This document shows, one piece after another, positions 25,601 through 36,200 of a DNA stretch of 64,000 nucleotides. Each line of letters begins with the position of its first letter. Within the stretch, counting starts at the first letter, position 1. This stretch comes from Nymphaea colorata (Eukaryota; Streptophyta; Magnoliopsida; Nymphaeales; Nymphaeaceae), in contig NC_045141.1 of assembly GCF_008831285.2 (NCBI RefSeq), positions 17,842,106 to 17,906,105 of the forward strand. The letters run 5' to 3'. A model generated the notes under the pieces. It was given only the letters and a program-made list of their open reading frames with translations. It was not told where the DNA came from and ran no database searches. The position numbers and the translations under genes were made by a program.

Positions 25601-28600
25601 TATATGTTTGTGGAAACGCAGAGGCAGAGTCTGAACATTTTTTTATTACGGTGGGTCAATACTGTTTCCAGAAATTTTATAGGGGCTATAAGTAATTTTT
25701 TGAAACAGTTTAGCTGCAAAATTACATTTTCTAAAAGTTCAGAGGAGTTAGAATCCTGGCCTCTTTCTCGTTCCGTGTATGTGAGTAGAAGTTCTTCATT
25801 TAAAGAAACTTATGAGCCAACAATAAAATCATGTTATTATGTAAATAGGATTTTATAAGGGTTTAAAATGAGCAGTTTGAACTATTTAAGCTTATACAGG
25901 TATACAAGTTCCTAAAGGTATTTCAAGATCTTCAATACAAGGCTATTCTTGGGTCCTTCCCCACACATAGGTTGTGTTTCACTCCTAAAGTCTACCAGCA
26001 TAGGTTGGCTAACAAGGGCTTATTTGAGCTAATTGCCCATTGTTCATAGAAAGGGAAAAAGAAAATAAAAATCTTAAGATTTTATTTTTTATTTTTTCTA
26101 TTTAAGATTTTATTTTTTCTATTTTTCCCATTTATGTAAGGATTGATGCTTGATCAATTGTTTAAAAGCTTATCTAATTTTTCAGGGCACACTTGGTAGA
26201 CATATGCTTTGTTTGTGTGCATGTACAGATATTGTCTCATCGTATTTCCCGTACATGCATTTATATTGATTCAATATCTTATTGACATTCCCATATACTT
26301 TTTCAGGTTGAAGTAGATTTTGATGATAAAAGTAGCTGGGAGTATTTGTATAAAGAGTATTGGTTAGATGTCAAGCACAAGCTGTCTTTAACTTCTGCAG
26401 AAATAACTCATGCTAGTAATCCATACAAAGAATCTGAAGCTCCTGCCCATGATGTGGCTTCATCTGATGATGATCTTGACAATGATAACAATGATATGAA
26501 TTATAGTCCTCATAACTCCTCAGGAGACCTTGAACTGGGTAAATCAGCACCTAAGAGGCAAATGAAAAGGCGGAAAGCCAGTACTGCAGAAGAGATGATT
26601 TCAAATATGCAGCAGGATATGCCTATAGATGGGCTTTCTGAATCAAATAACTCTCAAGAATGGGCTTCAAAAGAGCTGTTGGATTTAGTTGAACACATGG
26701 GGGGTGGTAAATCTGTATTATCTCTCTTTGAAGTTCAATCTCTGCTAATGGATTATGTAACTAAGTATAAGCTTCGTGACCCTCGTAAGAAGAGTCAGAT
26801 AATTTGTGATGCAAGACTCCAAAATCTATTTGGTAGAACTCGTCTTGGCCATTTTGAAATGTTAAAACTTATTGAGTCTCACATTCTTGTCAAGGAGACC
26901 TCGTCTCTTGCCGCTGAAAATGAAGCCCAAGGAAGAATCACAGATGATGGGACTGCAGAAGTTGAAGTTGAGGGAAATGCAGCTGCGAAGACTGGGTCAG
27001 AGAAAAAACGTAAAATTAAGAGAAAACCTGAGGAGAGCACACCACCGAACAATACAAATGATTATGCAGCAATAGATGTACACAACATAAGCTTAGTTTA
27101 CTTGCGACGGAACTTGGTGGAGGATTTGCTGGATGATCTAGAGACATTCAAAGATAAAATTGTTGGCTCATTTGTGAGAATCAGGATTCCTGGTTCGGTT
27201 AACAAACAAGATATGTACAGGCTTGTCCAAGTTGTGGGTAATTTCTCTCTCATTATGGTTATTTCAAACTTTGTCTTGTTGGTTTACATAATTATGTTGT
27301 CTGCAAAAATAAAGACAGTGGATCATACTTGGTAATCTTGTTTCTACAGGTACTAGTAGAGCATCTGAAGCATATAAAACTTCCAAGAAATCGACTGATC
27401 TCATGCTGGAGGTATTAAATTTGAATAAAACGGAAACTGTGACAATTGATTCTATTTCAAATCAAGAGTTTTCTGAGGTAAATGTTCTAATTTCAGACTA
27501 CGTTTTTTTTACTGTGCTTGTGGACATTAATAATTTATTTTTTGCTTTACGTTTTATTGCTAAGTCACACGGGTGCACCAACTATGGTGGCACACCCACA
27601 CCCGCATCGGTGTGGGTGCTGGTGCTGTTGCAGCCGACATGGTGTCAAATGAGATTTGGCCGTTCTGAAAAATGTTTTGGCCGAGTTTTCATTGATATAT
27701 CGATTCAAGGTAACCTTGATAAAAAAAAAAGTTTAAATATATAGACAAATAAAATTACTTATATAACAAATAACTTATATATGTATATAATATATGTATA
27801 CATATTGTAGAAACACGAACAAGAAGAGGAAGAGAAACAACAATCACGATGTAACGTGGAAAACCCTCAACAAGAGGGAAAAAACCACGAATGAGGAGGA
27901 GCCGGTGCCCACTAGCCGCCAGACTCTCTCTCTCCTTAGTCTTTCATTCACACCTTAAGGATTAGGGTTACACGACTTAAATAATGCCCAACAAGGGCTA
28001 CAAGCTGGATCGGATCCGTTCCCGAGACCCATCTAACATACTTCAACACTCCCCTCAAGTTGGGCATACATATCAAACATGCCCAACTTGGATACATTTC
28101 TCTCAAATGAGGTCGAAGATAAAGCCTTCGTCAGAACATCAGCCGTTTGGTCTTCAGATCTCATGTAAGCAAGTACAAGTTCTTTAGCATCAATTCTCTC
28201 TCGAATGAAATGCCGGTCAATCTCAACATGCTTTGTTCTCTCATGAAGCACAGGGTTGTTGGCCAAGTTAATTGCAGACTTGTTATCGCAATACATCTTC
28301 ATTGGTTCTTCAACCTTTATACCAATATCAGTCAACAATACTTTCAGCCACAAAAGCTCAGAAACTCCCATAGCAACAGCTCTGTATTCTGCTTCAGCAC
28401 TGGAACGCGAACAAACATCTTGCCTTTTACTTCTCCACACTATGAGATTCCCTCCCAAATAAATACAATAGCCAGAGGTGGACCTCCTAGTGTCAATACA
28501 GCCTGCCCAGTCTGCATCTGAATAACCTTCAATCCCAAGAGTGTCTTGCTTGACATATAAGAGACCTTTGCCAGGATTCCTCTTTAAGTAGCACAAGATC

Positions 28601-31600
28601 CTGTCAACAGCCTTCAAGTGGGCATCCGTGGGAGCATGCATGAACTGGCTCATCACATTCACAGCAAAGGTAATATCAGGTCTAGTGAGAGTAAGATAAA
28701 TTAACTTCCCTACAAGACATTGATATCTTCTTTTTGCCTCTTCACAGAGTGGCTCCCCGTCTCTAAGACTTAGCTTATGGCCGGCATCTAGAGGAGTAGA
28801 AGCTGGTCTACACCGTAGTTTCCCAGTCTCCTTTAACAAATCTAGAGTGTACTTCCGTTGATTTAGCACAAGGCTAGTCCCAGACCTAGCAATTTCTATG
28901 CCAAGGAAGTATTTCAACTTACCAAGGTCCTTAAGATCAAACTCGATCGCCAACAGTTTCTTTAACTTCATTATTTCATCTTCATCATCACCTGTGACAA
29001 TCATATCATCAACATATACCAACAAAATAGTAACCTTTTGCTCATTTTTCTTCACAAAGAGTGTATGATCTCCATTCCCTTGATGGTATCCACATTGTCT
29101 CATGACAAGTCTGAGTCGTTCAAACCATGCTCGAGGAGATTGATTGAGCCCATATAAAGCTTTCTTTAGCTTGCAACATTTTCCAGGTTCCTCATATTCT
29201 GGAGGCATACACTTATATACTTCCTCTTCAAGGTCTCCATTGAGAAATGCGTTCTCGACATCAAGTTGGTACATCTTCCACTCCTTCATCACAGCTAAAG
29301 GGATAATGACTCTGACAGTCTTCATCTTCGCAACAGGATCAAAGGTCTCCAAATAATCAATTCCATATTTCTGACTAAACCCCTTGGCCACAAGACGAGC
29401 TTTGTATCTTTCAACACTCCCATCTGGTTTGTACTTGATGGTGTAGACCCACTTAGATCCAACCAAGTGAGCCGCCTCAGGAATCTTTACAACTTCTCAT
29501 GTCATGTTTCTTCGCAAGGCTTCCATCTCTTCTTGCATTGCATAAGTCCACTTAGGATCACTCTGAGCCTCAGCAACATTCCTGGGAATCATAGTCAAAG
29601 AAAGAGAAGATACAAAACATTTGTAGTCCTTGCTCAGTCTAGAATATGAAACAAAGTTACCAATAGGATGTTGAGTACATGACCTGACACCCTTTCGCAG
29701 GGCGATGGGAAGCTCTTGACTAGCAGCAACAGTCTGAATCTCTTCTTCAACAGGTTGCTTCTACGCACGACTTGGGTCATCCAGGGAAGGACTAATTGGA
29801 TTGGGAGTAGAATTCTCACCACCTGTCATCTCATCTGTACAAACTCTTCGCCTAGAGTAAACTTGCCCAAATAGACGATTGCACTTCTCTTCTGCCTCAG
29901 TGGAACACTCTCCATTTTTCTCCTGTTCATGCACCTCACTAGATGGACCATTTTTCTCCTGTTCATGCACCTCACTAGATGGACCAACGGAGTCACGCCT
30001 GTAGTCCAAAAAATCTGTAAACTGAATTTCCTAACTCGGAGAATACTCTTCCTGTGACATAGAGTACTCCCCCTGAAGAGGATTCTCACCAAAATAGGAA
30101 ACATGTTCAAGGAAAGTGACATCTTTGGTAACATAGGCTCGACCAGTGGAAGGGTCTCGACACTTGTACCCTTTTTGATTGGGAGAATACCCTAAAAAAA
30201 TGTCCTTAATGGATCTTGGATCAAGCTTTTTCATGTGAGGACTATGATTGTGAATAAAGCAAACACAACCAAAAACTCTGAGTGGAAGGGAGAAAGGTTC
30301 ACAACTCCCCGGTAACAAAGAGTGAGGCGTCTTCCCATTCAACACACGACTAGGCAACCGGTTTATAAGATACGCACTGGTCAGCACAGCATCCCCCCAA
30401 TACTTTTTTGGAACATGACGTTGAAAAAGAAGAGCTCGAGTCATATTCAATAACTGACGATTTTTTCGTTCAGCAACTCCATTTTGAGGAGGGGTATAAC
30501 TACAGGAAGTCTCATGAACAATTCCCTTTTTTTGAAAGAAGCTATCAACAGACTGGCACATATACTCTCGAGCATTGTCAGATCGAAATGTCTTAACAGA
30601 TGCTCCATATTGAGTTTCCACATAAGCAATGAAAGTCTCTATGACAGTAGGAACTTCACTACGGTCTTTCAGCAAGTAGACAATAGTGTTACGAGAATAA
30701 TCATCTATAAAAGTGATAAAATATTGAAAACCATGACAAGAAGGAATCCCTGCAGGCCCCCACACATCAGAATGAATCATGGCAAATACCTCATTAGACC
30801 GATGGCTAGACAAAGGGTATGAAGCCCTAACATGTTTGGCCAGATGACAGACATCACAAGACATCATAGTCATATCTAACCTGGAACATATATCAGGAAA
30901 CAACTGTCTAAGAAGGCCAAAAGGCAAGTGTCCAAGGCGCTCATGCCAACGTAGAAGCAACTGAAGGGAGTCCTCTCTATTCTTCGTGGCTTGGCTGACT
31001 GCCGTCATGAGAGCCTGAGCAGCACGCATAGGTAAACGATAGATCCCGTCAGAAGCTAGACCAATCCCAATCCTCTTTCCTGTCACCAAGTCCTGCATAA
31101 CACAACGATCAGCGGAAAATATAAGTTCGCAATTTAACTCCTTCGTGATCTTGCTAACCGACAAGAGATTCAAGGGAATATGAGGAACATGTAGAGCATT
31201 GTGGACTAAGAACTTGTTCAAAAGTGGGAGACTCTCTTTTCCAGCCACAAAGATAGATGAACCATCGGCAAGGGAAACACGATCCTTTCCTGATGAAAGC
31301 TTATACCGATGAAAGACCTTAGGTCGCCGGTCATGTGGTGAGTAGCGCCATTGTCAATGATCCACTCCCCCATACGGCAATCCGCCATCACGTCTATAGA
31401 TGAAGAAGCTACCATAATCACAGATAGTTCAACAGGAGGCACGAGCAGCGATACAACAAGAGAGGCACCGGTGACAACGAAGAGCACCAACGGGCAGTAA
31501 TATCCTTGGATAGAATCACAAGAACGAGAGAAAAAATCAAGTTCTATCTAGAAAGGAACGATAAAGAGAAAGAGGTAATATCTTCACCGGATTCCCAATC

Positions 31601-33174
31601 AACCTCAAGAGTGAACGGAATGTCGATTGGGGGAAACGATCGTCGAAGTCGCTCGACGGAAGCGGTTCCTTCTCTCTCTCGGGCTGCAATCTCCCACGGG
31701 TAGAGGTTGCGTCACGCGTTCTCCTTGCTGGAATCAAGATTCAAGAGGCAAAACCCAGCAAGTATCAAGGTATAGAAGTGAATAGGAAATCAACTTCGAG
31801 ATGAGGAAAGCCTTCACCCGTAAGACCAATTTAACCCCGGTCTTTTGTAAGGAAAGGGGGATGCGATCGCCGGAGCGCCGGCGGACGTTGAGGCAATCCT
31901 CAAGTTGCGCTCCTCTCCTCCTTTACGTCCTCTACCAAGTCACGGACCAGCCACCTCTTCTTGCACGGTGGGCGCCAAAAAACCAAGAAGATGGAATCAA
32001 AGATCAACCAAGCAATATATTGCAGGTAAGAGGCGGATGCACTTCACCGGATTTGCAAAAGACCCCTAGGAAGTGACGTGAATAGGGGGAGGCAAGCGTA
32101 GGAAGCGCCTAAGCACGCATATCTTCCTTCTTCTCCGGGAAGCAAGACGACGGCTCAAAAAGGCAGTGGCGCAAAGGACAACGGTGACGGCGACGGTCAA
32201 CAACGCAAGAGCGACGGCGCAAGAGTGGCTGCGATGGCGATGGCGCAAAGGGTGACACCGGCGGCGGCGGAAACAGCGACTGTGGTATTGGGTACAGCGG
32301 CGGCGGTGGCTGCTGCAGCGGTGGCTGCAGTGGTGGCGGTGGTAGCGGTGAGAGATATTAGGGTTGGAACTTCACAACCCCTAAAAATTTCCCAAACTCG
32401 TCGGCTCTGATACCATGTAGAAACACGAACAAGAAGAGGAAGAGAAACAACAATCACGATGTAACGTGGAAAACCCTCAACAAGAGGGAAAAAACCACGA
32501 ATGAGGAGGAGCCGGTGCCCACTAGCCGCCAGACTCTCTCTCTCCTTAGTCTTTCATTCACACCTTAAGGATTAGGGTTACACGACTTAAATAATGCCCA
32601 ACAAGGGCTACAAGCTGGATCGGATCCGGATCCGGACCCGGTCCCGAGACCCATCTAACATACTTCAACACATATATAAATATATTTATATGCTCTCGCC
32701 ACACCCGCACCCATGTGACATAGTTTTATTGTTTCTGTACAGTTCATTAGTAGGTTTGCTTCTTGTTTCCTTCAGCTGGTTAGCTGCTTTTTCCAGGATT
32801 CCGGCCATAGTGGATATTTGAATTCAAATCAATTTTGTCCTTGGCATAGCCATGGTGATCAATATCACTATCTACAATTTTTTTTGGCAAGGTTTTTCTT
32901 GGAAGTTCTTCATTTTTCTCAAGATGTGGTTTCCCTGCTTTTTCAAATCGGAAGCTCTGTTGCATCCATGTTGACAAGAGTGCTGTCACTGTCACAATGG
33001 AGCACAACTTGAAAAGTTTAGTCTCTCACACGCACACACAGAGTGTATATTGTATGTATATATATAGTTATGTGCCGGATGTTGCTGGATGTCTAAAACT
33101 TAAAAATCTTTACTAAAAAAACATCCGTCACATGAGCATTAGCGACGGTTTATGATGCAGCAGATTAGAATTCT

Positions 33175-33213
<39 letters not shown>

Positions 33214-36200
33214 TGAAACCCTCCAGCCTCTTACACATGCAGCCTGATGGATCACATACCCTGACTGCATTTTAAGTGTGTTATTGTCGAGATGTGTTCC
33301 GCTGATGGTTTGATAAAAAAGAAAAAGGGAAACAAAATTTTGCTATAACTTTCTCAATGTCAACTGTGAATTCAGGAAGAATGCAAGCGGCTGCGTCAGA
33401 GCATAAAGTATGGCTTCATTAGCCGCTTAACTGTGGTAAGGTTATCCTACTTTATGTTCTTGTTGAGATGTTATCCTATCTGTCTGTTTCTTGTTTTCCT
33501 TTTCCCCTCTTTCCTTATTATTTTTCTGTTTTCAGGGTGAGATTCAAGAGAAAGCAAAGAAGCTTCAGCATGTAAAAGTTAACGATGTAAGGAATTGACT
33601 ATGATAAATTTCCTCAATTTCTTTTAGTTCAAATATGGCTGCTCAATTTCCGCTTATTTGTTTATCATGTAGTGGTTTGAAACCGAGCTATTGAGGCTCA
33701 GTCATCTTCGTGATCGAGCTAGTGAGAAAGGCCGTCGAAAAGAATATCCTTTGGATCTTGATGTTTATGTTTGCATCTGTTTTCATTGGTTGGGACTGGA
33801 TGAGTTAAATCTAATTGTATCTAGAAAACTTGGATTTGAGATCATTTTGGCTTCAGATAGGTACAATAGAATCATCTTCCATTGAGCTGGTATGAACTTG
33901 AGAAAATATGACTCAACTGTGATGAAACATTTATGGACAAATTTCATATTTTTCAGACATATTGAGCTTTGATAGAAGATAAAATTAAACCTTATAGCAT
34001 AGAAACTTTTAATAGATATTAATTATCTCATGGTTTAGGTGGTACACTGAATCTCCTTGATACTATTCATGATTTGGCTGCGTTGGTTACTTATCTTGTC
34101 ATTTTCATTACGTTTAACCCTTCAGAGCAATTGCCTGTATACATCTTGACTCTGTTGCAATTTACGCCCTTCACTTATAGCATAGAAGAAAAGAAGAAAA
34201 CTTTTAGTACAGATATAACTCTCTCATGGTGTGGATGGTATACTGAATTTCCTTGATACCATCCATGATTTGGCTGCAGTGGTGACTTTTACCTTGTCTT
34301 TTTCATTATGTTTAACGCTTCAGAGAACTTGCCCGTATATATCTTGAGTATTCCACAACTTACGCCCTTCACTCATAGCATAAAAGAAACTTTTAACAGA
34401 TATATCTCTCTCATGGTTTGAATGGTATACTGAATCCCTCGATATGATACATGATTTGGCCACACTGGTGATTTGTCATTTTTTGTTATGTTAACACTTC
34501 AGAGCAATTGCCTGTATGTATCTTGACTGTTTGCAGCTTACAGCTTTCATGGGAATGATAGTGCAGGAAACTTTGGAACTTCGTTGGTTTTTTTGGTGCT
34601 TCTGTCCCCATAGGCATGCATACCCTGGAGCATTCTGTTTGGCAAAAGTATGGTTCGTAGAGGTGTTCCACACATTTGCAACTAAAAAATGAGCATCCAA
34701 GGGGGAAAAAAAAAGAGAAGAAAATCAAATACTTAGATGGTTGTGCTGTTCAATCTTTTCCTAGTTTGAGATTGTTTCCTTAATGACAGCGACTTTCTTG
34801 TTTGTTATGTCCTCAGTTCTTACCTGATTTTATAAACATGTAAATGATCTTTAACCTATGTTCACGCTCAGAGAATGTGTAGAGAAAATCCAGGTTCTCA
34901 GTGATCCTGATGAGCGAGCTCGGAGACTACAGGAAGTTCCTGAAGTGCATGCTGATCCAAATATGGATCCAAACTATGAGTCTGATGAAAAAGAGGATGA
35001 ACTGGAAGATCGGAAAAAAGGTATATCTGTTTGTTCTAGATTCTGATTACATGATTCATCGGTATGCTGAATGCGTTTTTCTTTATTTCTTTTGGATAGA
35101 GAACTTTTCACGACCTAGGGACACTGGATATTTTAGAAGAGCATCTGATGCAATTTCTCCTAGAAAGGTGGCTGCTGGTGATGCCTTGGAGGGTTTAAGG
35201 AAAAGTTCAAATAGCCCTTGGGAAAGAAACAAGAGCTCTTCTACATGGGGGGAACCTAGAAAAGAGAAATGCCAGAATAGCATTAATGATAATGCTGGGA
35301 GCCAAAGGAAAAGTTCATATTCTCATTATGGCGACCAAGCAAGTGAAATGACAAACAATGCTTTGTGGAATCAAACATCTGATAGCCCCCCTGGTACACT
35401 TCCTGAAAATCGACCACTACCTCAAATGGCTAGTTTGATAGCATCAACTGGTGTGAGTGAGACAGACAAGGTGTGGCACTATTGTGATCCCTCTGGGAGA
35501 ATTCAGGGGCCCTTTTCTATGGTTCAGTTGCGTAAGTGGAGTAGAACAGGGTATTTTCCTGCAGATCTTCGAATATGGAGGATGACAGAAAAGCAAGAGG
35601 GATCTATATTGCTCACTGATGCTCTGGCAGGAAAATTTCAGAAGGAACCATCCCCGATGGAACAGAAAGGAAGTTATGCAGCAGCTGCCAATTGGAGCAC
35701 AAACCAAGATTGGGGTCGGCCTGGAAATAATATCGTTATTCGGACAGACAATGGACCAAATGATGGGAATAGGAAATATATTAGTGGTAGTGCTGAAGTA
35801 ATGAGAAATGATGGGCGACAAAATCAGTCAACCGTTTGGGCGAGTTCATCCATGGAAACACTTGAGCTGAAGAAAGGACACACTGGAAGTTCCTCTCATG
35901 ATTGGGGTTCATCAAAAGTGTCGAATACCTTTTCAAGTGAACGTCTGGGACATGGCCCTGGCCCTGGGCCTTCTTTGTCATATGGAATGCCTTTCCAACA
36001 ATCTAAAGAAAGTCAGGATGGGATTTCAGCAACCTTCTCACATGCTTGGAATCCTTCAACGCCTTCAAAAGTGCAAACTGGATCTTGTAATACGAGCCAT
36101 GTTTATGGTAAGCATCTGGACAGTTCGGCAGCTTCATTACAGTCAACAGAAGGTGGTCTCAAAGTTCATATTACAAATATACCTTCGGAGGAATGGACAC

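Larger units (their letters stand above)
27806..32670 (-). mobile_element. Ty1/copia LTR retrotransposon, defective, minus orientation
   Basis: Full structure of about 4,865 bp: LTRs at 27806-28048 and 32416-32670 (TG...CA ends), target duplication catat at 27801-27805 and 32671-32675, a primer-binding site tggtatcagagcc touching the 5' LTR, and a polypurine tract ttgaggggag touching the 3' LTR. Domain order is protease, integrase, reverse transcriptase, RNase H, which defines copia rather than gypsy. No gag reading frame was recognised, and pol is broken by one frameshift and three stops. It lies antisense to the host gene inside intron 5, so it should be removed by splicing. Confidence 0.95.
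27560..32723. mobile_element. hAT-like TIR miniature element in NERD intron 5, split by a copia insertion
   Basis: The left end ctaagtcacacgggtgc and the complement of the right end ctatgtcacatgggtgc match at 15 of 17 bases. An exact 8-bp direct repeat, ttttattg, flanks it at 27552-27559 and 32724-32731. Removing the copia element and one copy of its 5-bp duplication leaves about 294 bp with no coding capacity, so this is a non-autonomous element. The 8-bp duplication favours hAT. The ends resemble those of the 1,033-bp element at 48866-49898. Confidence 0.82.

Noticed and set aside
32197-32457. Ala/Thr-rich frame in the copia leader, considered as gag
   Set aside because: It is translated simple repeat with no capsid or zinc-knuckle motif and runs into the LTR.
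33744-33885. Reading exon 8 of the NERD-like gene on past 33743
   Set aside because: It stops at 33883-33885 and loses the conserved continuation; the AT-AC junction restores it exactly.
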